DNA from: Pontibacter silvestris
GTDB lineage: Bacteria; Bacteroidota; Bacteroidia; Cytophagales; Hymenobacteraceae
Direction: 5' to 3'
DNA length: 64,000 bases
NCBI RefSeq assembly: GCF_020907275.1
Contig: NZ_JAJJWI010000012.1
Coordinates: 98,914 to 162,913 of the forward strand
Part shown: positions 27,668 to 36,342 of the stretch, in pieces
Position numbering within the stretch: position 1 is the stretch's first letter
Layout: each line of letters starts with the position of its first letter
Notes under the pieces: model-generated
The model's database searches: none
Seen by the model: the letters and a program-made list of their open reading frames with translations, nothing else
What the model was told of the DNA's origin: nothing
Program-made: the position numbers and the translations under genes

Positions 27668-28540
27668 ATGCACGAAACAATATTGGTAACGGGCGCAATG
27701 GGAACCGTTGGGCGGGAGGTAGTAAAACAACTCTCCATTCTGGATGACATACGTGTACGGGCCGGCGTACATTCTACTATAAAGGGTGAGAACCTAAAGC
27801 GACTGCCTGATGTGGAAATTGTTGAAATACATAACACAAATCAAACTTCTTTGCACCCTGCATTTACGCATGTAGATCGTGTTTTTCTGGTAACACCTTT
27901 TACAAAAGATCAGGTAGAAATGGCAAAGACATTGATAGACGAAGCAAAAGACAAAGGTGTCAGGCATATTGTAAAGTTATCAGCTTTAGGAGCTGAAGCA
28001 GAGTCAGGCACATTGTTAGGGCGTTGGCACCGGGAGGTTGAGCAGTACATTGAGCAAAGCGGTATTGCGTACACTTTTCTGCGGCCATCGTCTTTTATGC
28101 AAAATTTTGAAAACTATAATGTGGCATTTATCAAAGGAGAAGGTAAGTTTTATGAAGCTACCGGTGAGGGGAAAATAAGTTATATTGATGTGCGTGATGT
28201 GGCTGCTGTGGCTGTAGAGGTGCTGACAAACCTCGGACACGATGGTAAGATATACGAACTTACTGGCCCTGAGGCTATCTCTAACTACGAAGCAGCAGCT
28301 ATTTTAAGTGAAGTTACTGGTAAAGAAATTTCCTTTGTAGATATATCCGAAGAGCAGGCAAAGCAGGCTATGCTGGAGCACCAAACACCGGAATGGATGG
28401 CCGATGCTATGTTAGAGCTACATAGCCTTTGCAGGAAAGGGCAGGCAAGCAAAACAACAAATACCGTCGAAGAACTAGTGGGACATAAACCGCATACCTT
28501 TTATCAGTTTGTAAAAGACCATGTTCAAAGCTTTATATAG
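27668..28540 (+). CDS. NmrA-type NAD(P)-binding oxidoreductase
   Basis: A 290-residue atypical SDR. The dinucleotide loop GAMGTVGREVV is at about residues 7-17. The LRPSSFMQNF segment and absence of a normal YxxxK place it with NmrA/HSCARG and NAD(P)H-dependent quinone-reductase-like proteins. Function could be a quinone or azo reductase or an NADPH sensor. It stands alone and ends in a hairpin shared with the next, opposing gene. Confidence 0.9.
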   Translation: MHETILVTGAMGTVGREVVKQLSILDDIRVRAGVHSTIKGENLKRLPDVEIVEIHNTNQTSLHPAFTHVDRVFLVTPFTKDQVEMAKTLIDEAKDKGVRHIVKLSALGAEAESGTLLGRWHREVEQYIEQSGIAYTFLRPSSFMQNFENYNVAFIKGEGKFYEATGEGKISYIDVRDVAAVAVEVLTNLGHDGKIYELTGPEAISNYEAAAILSEVTGKEISFVDISEEQAKQAMLEHQTPEWMADAMLELHSLCRKGQASKTTNTVEELVGHKPHTFYQFVKDHVQSFI

Positions 28541-28567
28541 CATAGCAGCATTTAGCAAGAGCAAAGA

Positions 28568-28597
28568 AAAAGCACCTTCTATTTAGAAGGTGCTTTT
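28568..28597. terminator. Bidirectional terminator
   Basis: AAAAGCACCTTCT (28568-28580) and AGAAGGTGCTTTT (28585-28597), perfect 13-base arms with a 4-base loop and A and T flanks on both sides, between converging genes. Confidence 0.85.
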
Positions 28598-28634
28598 ATT
28601 ATATATCTAAACAAACTACTTGTAATAAGTAGTT

Positions 28635-30629
28635 CTAGTCTCTGTCCATGTCTCTGTAACGGCTGCTACGGCGGGTTTCAAAATGATCATTGTCATTTGA
28701 TGAAGAGTCATAGTTGCTGCCCTGGCCGCTACCATAGTTACCACGGTAATTTTCGCGTGAGCTGGAACCACGGTTGTCGCTATAGTAAGAAGTATTGGCA
28801 TCCATAGAACCATATCGGCTTTGGTCTCCGCCACGGCCACCTTGGTTATAGCCACCTTCACGGTAGTTGTTCTCGCCATAATTACCACGGTCGTAGTTTC
28901 CTTGGTTAGAGCCATAACCACCGCCGCTCATGCCACGGCTATAGTCATCTTCGCCATAGCTGCCACGGTTACCGTAACCTGACTGGCCGTAGCTGTTACC
29001 CTGGCCATAGTCGCTGCCCTGGGAACCGTACCTGGCTGAACGGTATTCATCATTATAAGAACCGCCTCTTGAGCCACCGTAACCTCCCTGGCTACCATAA
29101 CCACCTTGCATATAGTTTTGTGAATCATATCCTCTAGATGATCCATAATCATCGCGGTCGTATTCACTCATGCCTCTGGATGAGCCATAGCCCATGGAGC
29201 CATAACGGTCAGACATACCGCCATACTGGCCCTGGTTGTTAGAGCGTGAAGAGCCTGAGCCAGTCATGCTGGAACCGCCTTGTCGGCGATCTGAGCCGTA
29301 ATCTGTTCCATAGTCTCCGTAGCTTCCAAAGTTACCATTACCTTGATTGTCCTGGAAAGATCCACGGCTTGAATTTCCATTACCTCCCTGGCCTCTCATT
29401 GTGCGATAGTCATCGCCCTGTGATGGTCCATAGTTTCTGTCGCCATAGCCACCTTGGTTACGATAGTTTCCGGAGCCACGGGTGCTGCTTCTGTAGCCAC
29501 CTCCATAGTTACCGTAGTTACCGCTAAGGCCGCTGTCATAACTGCCATAGTTTCCTTGAGAGGAGTTGCCTTGTGTTCCAAAGGCGCCTGATGCTCCACC
29601 GGAAATCATGCCGCCTTGTCTGTCTCCTTCTCTATCTTCATAACCACCTTGCAATCCGCCTCTTGTAGTACCATAATCCTGATCCTGGTATCGTACTCTG
29701 TTACCCTCCATGCCGCCTTGCGGGCCATAGTTATAACCTCCTAAAGATCCGGAACCAGTACCATAGTTGCCCTGGCTGGAATTGTAGCTACCATAGTTGC
29801 CATTTGCACCGCGACCATATCCTCCCTGAGATGAACTACTCTCATCTAGCCCGTAGTTATTCTGACTGCTGCCATAGCCACCACCTTTAGTTCCATAGCC
29901 GTGGTTGCCCTGGCCACCATAGTTGTTGCTGCCTCTTGAAGAAGAGCCATAGTCACCCTGATAGCCATAGCCGCTTTGACCGCCATAGTTACTGTTTTGT
30001 GAACCATAACCGTAGCCTCCCTGTGAGCCATATCCCTGGTTACCGCTATTGCCTGTTTCATTTATAGAACCATAGCCACCCTGGTTGCCATAGCCTCGGT
30101 TACTGTAACCGCTTTGGCTGCCATAGTTGTTCTGGTCATTCTGAGATTTCGAATCATCAGTACTTTCTGATGTACTCAAAGTGCCGGAACCACCATAGCT
30201 GCTGGTGCTTTTATCTGCATTCAGGCTGTTTCCACTGTCAGAGTTGTTATCTGTGCTAGACGAGCCACTGATGCTTTGTGAAGCGGTAGAACCAGTCGTT
30301 TTATCTGATGTTTTAGCACTCTTAGTGTCAGTTGCTTTACCTTCTTTTTTGGAACTGCTTCCAGACTTTGCTTTGGTGTCTGTTGATTTACTACCTGAGC
30401 TTGAAGTCTTGCTGCTATCTGACCCACTTTTTTTAGATGATGCTGATGATGAAGTGGATCCTACAGCACTGCTTGCTGTCGAAGAAGGAGAGGTTGTGCT
30501 GCTTTTATTAGTAGTGCTGTTATCGTTATCAGAAGAGCTGGTATTACCGCTCGCTGTTGATGTCGGATTTGATGTGTTTTCTGATGTTGGGTTATTTGAA
30601 GAATCTTGATTCTTTTCGTTGTCTTTCAT
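28635..30629 (-). CDS. Gly/Tyr/Ser-rich intrinsically disordered protein (FUS-like low complexity)
   Basis: A 664-residue protein with no folded domain visible. Residues 1 to about 165 are Ser/Thr/Asn/Lys-rich, with a basic patch around 66-110. From about 168 to 640 it is built from short degenerate units such as GSQGGYG, NYGSQ and SSRGGYG, with dozens of Tyr-Gly steps and scattered RGG. The tail (HFETRRSSRYRDMDRD) is charged. No signal peptide, so cytosolic. The composition is that of prion-like domains which phase-separate with RNA. The start has a strong Shine-Dalgarno (AAGGAG, nine bases before ATG), unusual in this phylum. A terminator follows on the correct side. It is divergent from cspA. 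Function unknown. Confidence 0.8.
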   Translation of the reverse strand: MKDNEKNQDSSNNPTSENTSNPTSTASGNTSSSDNDNSTTNKSSTTSPSSTASSAVGSTSSSASSKKSGSDSSKTSSSGSKSTDTKAKSGSSSKKEGKATDTKSAKTSDKTTGSTASQSISGSSSTDNNSDSGNSLNADKSTSSYGGSGTLSTSESTDDSKSQNDQNNYGSQSGYSNRGYGNQGGYGSINETGNSGNQGYGSQGGYGYGSQNSNYGGQSGYGYQGDYGSSSRGSNNYGGQGNHGYGTKGGGYGSSQNNYGLDESSSSQGGYGRGANGNYGSYNSSQGNYGTGSGSLGGYNYGPQGGMEGNRVRYQDQDYGTTRGGLQGGYEDREGDRQGGMISGGASGAFGTQGNSSQGNYGSYDSGLSGNYGNYGGGYRSSTRGSGNYRNQGGYGDRNYGPSQGDDYRTMRGQGGNGNSSRGSFQDNQGNGNFGSYGDYGTDYGSDRRQGGSSMTGSGSSRSNNQGQYGGMSDRYGSMGYGSSRGMSEYDRDDYGSSRGYDSQNYMQGGYGSQGGYGGSRGGSYNDEYRSARYGSQGSDYGQGNSYGQSGYGNRGSYGEDDYSRGMSGGGYGSNQGNYDRGNYGENNYREGGYNQGGRGGDQSRYGSMDANTSYYSDNRGSSSRENYRGNYGSGQGSNYDSSSNDNDHFETRRSSRYRDMDRD

Positions 30630-31042
30630 AGTTGTAATCTCCTTAAGTTATGTTTAAAATTAAGTCCGTTTTGTCGCTGTTTTTTATCTACTTCGCAACA
30701 GATTCATAGCTGATTATGTGGCTGCTATTATATTCTAAAAACTTTATTTTTTGTTGTGTTTTTAGTGTAACAGAGCATTTAATTTATACGGTGCCCATGG
30801 TACATGGTTATTATTATGTATGTAGAGCAACTGTTATTAAATTGTAATATCTGGTTAGTTAGATCACTATTAAAAACGGGTTCAGTAAAGAATAAGCAGG
30901 CACTAAAATGATGAAGAGCACACTATCGGTTGTTGTACATAATGATGAAGAAGGTGTTGTAACCTGCTAATGGTGGCGTAAACGCTTGGTAGCCTTTTAG
31001 TTAATATTTTTTAAAGTGTAGTAGTAATTCAAAAGTAATTCT
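30630..31042. other. Divergent intergenic region between the disordered protein and cspA
   Basis: About 410 bases. Next to the leftward gene is its AAGGAG site (complement of 30639-30644). The rest is AT-rich and carries no reading frame I accept. It should contain the promoter of the disordered-protein gene; none is clear. Confidence 0.5.
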
Positions 31043-31050
31043 TACCTTTG
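31043..31050 (+). promoter_or_regulatory. Candidate -7 element for cspA
   Basis: TACCTTTG matches TAnnTTTG and ends 24 bases before the ATG. The leader would therefore be short, unlike the long regulatory leaders of enterobacterial cspA. Confidence 0.4.
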
Positions 31051-31074
31051 TTACATTATTTAATATTCATTATC

Positions 31075-31266
31075 ATGAAAACAGGTAAAGTAAAATTTTA
31101 CAACGTATCAAAAGGTTTCGGTTTCATTGTAGCTGATGACACTAACCAAGACATCTTCGTGCATCAAACAGGTTTGATTCATGAAATCCGTGAGAATGAC
31201 CATGTGTCGTTTGAAGTTAAGGATGGCAAAAAAGGATTGAATGCTATTAACGTAGAGAAAATCTAA
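31075..31266 (+). CDS. cspA: Cold-shock domain RNA-binding protein
   Basis: A 63-residue cold-shock protein: MKTGKVKFYN, then RNP1 KGFGFI at residues 13-18 and RNP2 DIFVH at 26-30. It binds single-stranded RNA and DNA and melts RNA structure. I chose ATG 31075; an upstream non-ATG start would add residues that do not fit the family. A terminator follows at 31309-31340. Its divergent neighbour is the low-complexity protein. Confidence 0.97.
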   Translation: MKTGKVKFYNVSKGFGFIVADDTNQDIFVHQTGLIHEIRENDHVSFEVKDGKKGLNAINVEKI

Positions 31267-31308
31267 GTTAGAAACATATACCGCCGCAAGGCAACATTCA
31301 TCTATTTT

Positions 31309-31340
31309 AACCCACTCATATAATGAGTGGGTTTTTTCTT
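31309..31340 (+). terminator. Rho-independent terminator after cspA
   Basis: AACCCACTCAT (31309-31319) and ATGAGTGGGTT (31323-31333) followed by a T run. The EEP gene ends at 31341, so it may serve both strands. Confidence 0.9.
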
Positions 31341-32423
31341 TTATGTTGCTTTCTCCTCATTCTTTTCCTTACCTTTTTCTATCCCTTCTTCTATCAATTC
31401 TTCAGCCTCTTGTTTATCTTCTGTGTCAGGTTTAGGAGGTTCCTGCTGGTTCTCTAACTGAGGCTCATAGCTAAGGGTAATAGATATCGGGAAATGGTCG
31501 GAGCCAAACTTTGGCAGGCGCTTCAATCCTACTAGCCTGAAAGCGGGTTCATAAAACACATGGTCTAGAGGGTAACGGAAGAGAGGCACATAGGCGCTAT
31601 ATGTATTAAAGAAGCCTCTGCCAACCCGAGGGTCAAGCATGCCACTTATGTTCTTAAACAACTTTGTAGTGTTAGACCAGGCCACATCGTTCAGATCGCC
31701 GGCTACTACAGATGCATAAGGCGTGGCCCTTGCCATTTCAGCTACAAGTAAAAGTTCTGCCTCTCTTGTTTCCGTATTTTTAAGCAGGCGTGGAGGTTGT
31801 GGGTGTACCGTAAACAAATCAAACTTTTTGCCACTAGGCAACTCTACTATAGTATAGAAAGATGGAATCCCTTCTTCAACTAAGAACCTGATTTCGCTGT
31901 TATGGAGTTTAAACTTGCTCCAAAAAAGCATGCCGTAGGTATTGTTGATTGGTTTTTTTATAGAATAGGGAAAGCGTTGGTCAAGCTCTTGCCGAACACT
32001 CTCATGCCATGCCTCATCGGGCTCGTTCATGATAAGCATATCCGGGTTTTCCTGTAGCACAAGCTTCAGGAATTTCTGATGCTTCTTGTTTGCCATGCGC
32101 ACATTGGCAATCATCATAGTAAAGGTGTTGTCTGGTTCTTTTCTTTCGGCTCGTAAAGCTTCTGTTTTTACAAGAGGAGTGAAGTTAAATATATATCGTA
32201 CTTCGTTTAGAATAGCCAGTGTCCAGATAGTTACCATAGCTATGTCAGTAGCACTATTTACTCCAAACAAGAAGATATAGATTGCCTCCGTAATAGTTAA
32301 GAGAATGGCTATATGAAGTTTTGGAAAGTCAAGTACTCGTACCCACCACAGGGGCGTCCGGAGTATCGGGAGAAACGAAAAAATTGTAAAGAGGAATCCA
32401 ACTATAATGAGTGCTAGCTTCAT
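31341..32423 (-). CDS. Membrane-anchored endonuclease/exonuclease/phosphatase family protein
   Basis: A 360-residue protein. About three hydrophobic helices (residues 1-85) anchor an EEP domain (about 100-320). Catalytic motifs: MNEPDEAWH (metal Glu), VHPQPPR, AGDLNDVAW (the usual GDxN), LDHVF and GSDHFPI (Asp-His). The tail of about 35 residues is Glu/Lys-rich. Members of this membrane EEP group act on nucleic acid or phospho-lipid substrates; which applies here is unknown. It is downstream of gldH but separated by a hairpin, so likely its own unit. Confidence 0.9.
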   Translation of the reverse strand: MKLALIIVGFLFTIFSFLPILRTPLWWVRVLDFPKLHIAILLTITEAIYIFLFGVNSATDIAMVTIWTLAILNEVRYIFNFTPLVKTEALRAERKEPDNTFTMMIANVRMANKKHQKFLKLVLQENPDMLIMNEPDEAWHESVRQELDQRFPYSIKKPINNTYGMLFWSKFKLHNSEIRFLVEEGIPSFYTIVELPSGKKFDLFTVHPQPPRLLKNTETREAELLLVAEMARATPYASVVAGDLNDVAWSNTTKLFKNISGMLDPRVGRGFFNTYSAYVPLFRYPLDHVFYEPAFRLVGLKRLPKFGSDHFPISITLSYEPQLENQQEPPKPDTEDKQEAEELIEEGIEKGKEKNEEKAT

Positions 32424-32568
32424 AAGGCTTCAAAGGTTAATAAAGTCAAAGGGTTGTAAAGTGCATACTTTTGCTACACAAGTTTTGTTGCTGTCGGTGG
32501 CACAGTGCAGGTTCAATTTGCAGAACAGAATAAATACCACAAGCAGTGAATACAGGGTGGCGTAAAAG

Positions 32569-32615
32569 AAAGTCCCTCTTGCTGCTCTTTCTTTAGCAAC
32601 AAAAGGGACTTTTTA
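32569..32615. terminator. Hairpin downstream of gldH
   Basis: AAAGTCCCT (32569-32577) and AGGGACTTT (32604-32612) with a 26-base interior. T-rich sequence follows on both strands. It separates the ricT-gldH unit from the EEP gene. Confidence 0.65.
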
Positions 32616-32673
32616 TATAACAGCTTTGGGAGTCTGTTTATAAACCGCTCAATAAAAGCGCTCAGGAGCCTCT

Positions 32674-33153
32674 TTATTTTGCTGTGTTTTGCTCTACGCG
32701 AACACCTACTGCTAAAATATTAGGCAGTGGGTCGCGGCGCATGTATTGGGTTAACTTTAATTTATACTTGCCAACCTTTGGGAGTTTAATACTTTTCAGC
32801 GCCCTGGCTTGCAGATCATACACATCACTTGAGCCATTACCAAGAGGTTTCCCGGTTTTAGGATCCATTAGCAGAAGCTCATGTAGTTGCGAAGAAAGTA
32901 CTGTATTGTCCGGACCAACAAGTTGGTTCCGGATGTACAGGTTGTAAAAGTCATACTGCAGATTATAGCGGACGTTAAAGTAAACATTGTACGTCTGCGT
33001 AGTGTCTGTTATCTCAAATTCAAAAACCGGAGCATCTTCAATGGACCAGTTGCTTTCTTCAAAATCTACATTCTGTTCATAGACACGCGCCGGGTCACAA
33101 CTACTTAGTAGCAGGAGCAAGGCCGCGGCCCATATAACTACACTTCTATGCAT
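32674..33153 (-). CDS. gldH: Gliding motility lipoprotein GldH
   Basis: A 159-residue lipoprotein needed for gliding and probably for T9SS function in Bacteroidota. I place the start at ATG 33153 (MHRSVVIWAAALLLLLSSCD), which gives a clean lipobox LSSC; longer in-frame starts lie inside ricT and lack a signal. Family features are EFEITDTTQTYNVYFNVRYN and LYIRNQL. It overlaps the ricT stop by eight bases, showing coupling. Two T9SS cargo genes are elsewhere in the window. Confidence 0.93.
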   Translation of the reverse strand: MHRSVVIWAAALLLLLSSCDPARVYEQNVDFEESNWSIEDAPVFEFEITDTTQTYNVYFNVRYNLQYDFYNLYIRNQLVGPDNTVLSSQLHELLLMDPKTGKPLGNGSSDVYDLQARALKSIKLPKVGKYKLKLTQYMRRDPLPNILAVGVRVEQNTAK

Positions 33154-34606
33154 CGTTGCGCGGTGGTTTTGGCTGATCAGGCTTTCTGTTTCGGAATGGC
33201 TTCCGCGATTTATGCTTTTTAGGGTGCTGCCCTTGCCCATCCGGTAAGCTTGTTTTTGCTTCGGCATTAGCAGGTTTACCAGCAGGCTCACGTTCTCCTC
33301 CTTCACGAAATTGGCCTTCCTTATTCTTTTTCTTGAAAGGCTTCGGCTTACGATGCTTCTGTATCTGGTCTTTAGACTGCTCTTCTTGTTTTTGGCGGTT
33401 TTCTGGTTTCTGGCTTTTTTGCTGAGGCTGCACTATTGTTGCTGCTTCTGGCTCAGCAGCTTGTTGTATAGCTGCTTTATCCAGTCCACCTTTTTTCTTT
33501 TTCTTTTTCTTCTTTTTGTTCTTGAACTTATCGTCCAAGCGCTCCAAGCTACCTTCTACCTGTGCTACAAACTCATTTTGCTTAGGCTCTTCCTGTGGCT
33601 CTATCACCAAGGTGTCTACTACTATACCTTTGTTATTAAGCTCCAGAACTTCCTGTACACGGTCTACTGGTACCGGATACCAGTTGTTGTCACCTTTATA
33701 GCCAAACCACATCATCTTTTTAAAGATATCTGTTTTCTGAAGCAAGGCATCACCCTGCTGTGTCTGCAGTGGCCGGTTAACAGTTGGTATATCTTTAAGT
33801 GCCTCCATATACGTTTCCAGTTCGTAGTTGAGGCAACATTTCAGACGCCCGCACTGGCCTGAGAGCTTACTTGGGTTAAGCGAAAGGTTCTGGTATCGCG
33901 CAGCAGTGGTAGAAACACTTTTAAAATCAGTTAACCAGGTAGAGCAGCAAAGCTCGCGGCCACAGGAACCAATCCCTCCCAGGCGACCGGCTTCATGGCG
34001 CAGGCTAATCTGGCGCATCTCTATGCGCACCTTAAATTCTTCTGCCAGCTTTTTTATCAGCTCCCGGAAATCTACACGGTCATCAGCTGAGTAATAGAAA
34101 GTAGCCTTAGACCTGTCAGCCTGGTACTCTACATCCGAAAGCTTCATTTTCAAGCCAAGCTGCTGCACAATTTCCCGGCCACGGTACATAGTACCCGACT
34201 CCAGGTCCTGCACTTCCAGGAACTTGTCCATGTCGCGTTCATTGGCTATGCGGTAAATGCTGCGGATCTCTTCATTGTTATCCACCTTTTTCTTCAGCAT
34301 TTGCAGCCTTACCAATTCACCTTTCAGCGATACATGACCAATATGATGGCCGTTCGGTACATCTACTACCACGGCATCACCAGTTGTCAGGTCGAGTCTG
34401 TTTATATTGCGGAAAAAGTCTTTGCGACCTCCTTTAAACCGAACTTCTACAATATCGAACTCCTCAAACGACACAGGTATTTCCATATCGCTGAGCCAAT
34501 CGAATACATTTAATCGGTTACAGCCTCCTGTGCTGCACCCGCCGTTGCTCTTGCACCCAGATGGGGTAGTGCCGCAACCGCCACTAGAACATGAATTACA
34601 TCCCAC
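33146..34606 (-). CDS. ricT: RicT (YaaT/PSP1 family) Fe-S complex subunit
   Basis: A 486-residue PSP1-superfamily protein. The core carries the Cys signatures GSCGRELCCSTWL and GQCGRLKCCLNYE that define RicT; in Bacillus, RicT with RicA and RicF carries 4Fe-4S clusters and affects RNA processing with RNase Y. Unlike the Bacillus protein of about 275 residues, this one has a six-cysteine N-terminal stretch (Cys 3, 6, 11, 18, 24, 29) and a roughly 150-residue Lys/Gln/Pro-rich tail with a run of nine lysines. The tail is likely disordered and RNA-binding (inference). First gene of the ricT-gldH pair. Confidence 0.94.
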   Translation of the reverse strand: MGCNSCSSGGCGTTPSGCKSNGGCSTGGCNRLNVFDWLSDMEIPVSFEEFDIVEVRFKGGRKDFFRNINRLDLTTGDAVVVDVPNGHHIGHVSLKGELVRLQMLKKKVDNNEEIRSIYRIANERDMDKFLEVQDLESGTMYRGREIVQQLGLKMKLSDVEYQADRSKATFYYSADDRVDFRELIKKLAEEFKVRIEMRQISLRHEAGRLGGIGSCGRELCCSTWLTDFKSVSTTAARYQNLSLNPSKLSGQCGRLKCCLNYELETYMEALKDIPTVNRPLQTQQGDALLQKTDIFKKMMWFGYKGDNNWYPVPVDRVQEVLELNNKGIVVDTLVIEPQEEPKQNEFVAQVEGSLERLDDKFKNKKKKKKKKKGGLDKAAIQQAAEPEAATIVQPQQKSQKPENRQKQEEQSKDQIQKHRKPKPFKKKNKEGQFREGGEREPAGKPANAEAKTSLPDGQGQHPKKHKSRKPFRNRKPDQPKPPRNDA

Positions 34607-34836
34607 AATTTTATCTCCTTATATAGCTATGCTAATTCTTGTTTTCAATTTTGATATTCAACAAATATACTAATTTTTTGTCCTTTTGCTTTAGCTGATG
34701 CTAAATGTACTAAGCTGAAGAACATCAATAACCTGTTTTTAGTGCAGTGAGTTGGTAAAAAGGATTCATTATCCCTATTAAATGAATAAGCAAATAGTAT
34801 AGAGGGGATTGCTGAAATTTAAGCTAATTTTAGGCA

Positions 34837-36254
34837 ATGTTCCGGAAATTACTGTCACATGCGGCTATTTATGGTCTGGCGGCTCAAATCCCCCGATTGG
34901 CAGGTGTATTCACATTACCAATTGTTACACGCTATCTTATTACCACCGATTATGGTGTAGCTGGGGTGGTAACTGCTTATATTGTGGCCTTAAATATGTT
35001 GCAGTCTCTGGGCTTGACTGTAGTAATGGTGAACAGCTTTGCGCATTATCCAATAAGGTATAAGTGGGTCTGGCGTCAGCTAAATGGGTTTCTTACACTG
35101 TGGTCGCTGGTGTATGGGGTAATGGTAGGAGTGGTATTATACCTGGTGATACCGCCTGAGGCAGAGGAACATCGTATCCAGATTTCCTTGCTTTACTGTT
35201 TGCCAACTATGGTTTTTATGGGCACCGAAACGCAGGCAAACCTGTATTATCAGTTGTCGCAGCGGCCGTTACCTGTAGCTGTGCGTTCTTTTTTAGCCGG
35301 GGTAACAGGTGTAGGGCTCAACATTTACCTGATTGCTTACCTTAAGCTAGGTTACATGGGTTGGTTTTACTCTTACTTCTTTTCTGCCTTCGTAGGTTTC
35401 CTGGCGAATGGGTACAGTATTTATGTACGACAGCAGCTGTGGCCAATTATGCGCTTTAAGTGGGCCAGGATAAAAAGTTCGTTACGGGTGTCGTTGCCAA
35501 TGGTGCCACATAATCTTTCCTATTATTTACTTGATGCATCAGACAGGCTTGTTCTGAACACGCTGCAGGTGCCTTTACCCCTATTGGCCTTTATAATGTG
35601 GCCTCTAGCTTTGGTGGCTATTTCATGATGGCTACTGGGGCCATTGTACAGGCTGCTTCTCCGTTTTACATGCGCTATTATGCACAGAAAAATGATCTTG
35701 TATCGGCATCAGAGGCAAGGCGGTTAACGTACATTCTACAGATAACCTTTTTGCTTGCTACATCCCTTGGCAGCCTTTGGATGAGAGAGATATTTCAGGT
35801 GCTTATTCAGAATCAGGCTTTGCAGCAGGCTTTCCCGTTGGCTATCATCATTCTGATGGGCTATAATTTCAGGCCAATGTACCTGGCTGTTACTAGCCTG
35901 CTGATTTACCGGGAACATACTAAAAAGTTATGGAGGATTTCTTCTGTAGCAGGGCTAGGCAATGTGGTGCTGAATTTTATACTGGTGCCAATATATGGCT
36001 TTGAGGTAGCGGCTGCTACAACTTTTATAGCCATGATGTATTTAGGTTATGCTGGTTTTTTTCTGAAAGAGTACAGGCAGTTAGCTTTGGTTAATTATTA
36101 TCCTCTTTTATGGCTGTTCCTGATAATAATTGCACTGTTGGTAGTTTATGAGCTGGCAGCCTTAAGTGTGATAATCAAAGTTTATATAACAGCTTTCTTT
36201 GCTTTGGTCAGTACAGTGGCAGCTGTTTTATTCAGAAAGTGGCTTAATCTGTGA
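34837..36254 (+). pseudogene. Polysaccharide flippase (Wzx/MATE-like), frameshifted
   Basis: A membrane flippase of about 472 residues split by one frameshift. The first frame (34837-35628, from MFRKLLSHAAIYGLAAQIPR) encodes helices 1 to about 7. The second (up to 36254) continues with GLYNVASSFGGYFMMATGA and the remaining helices. The switch lies near 35575-35590 in CCCCTATTGGCC; one added base restores LIGLYNVASSFGGYF, a conserved Wzx segment. Normal length and conserved sequence on both sides suggest a recent mutation or a sequence error. It would move lipid-linked sugars across the inner membrane; no glycosyltransferase cluster is adjacent. Confidence 0.85.
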
Positions 36255-36342
36255 CAACAGCAATATATGAGCTGTAAGGTTCACTGCTATTACTTGTAAT
36301 TATATAACTGTTTATTTGTTTATCGTTAGTTTGACTGATTCT

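Noticed and set aside
30205..30609. 134-codon Leu/Val/Glu-rich rightward frame opposite the low-complexity gene
   Set aside because: It is the complement of Ser/Lys-rich repeats; the leftward gene has a ribosome-binding site and a terminator.
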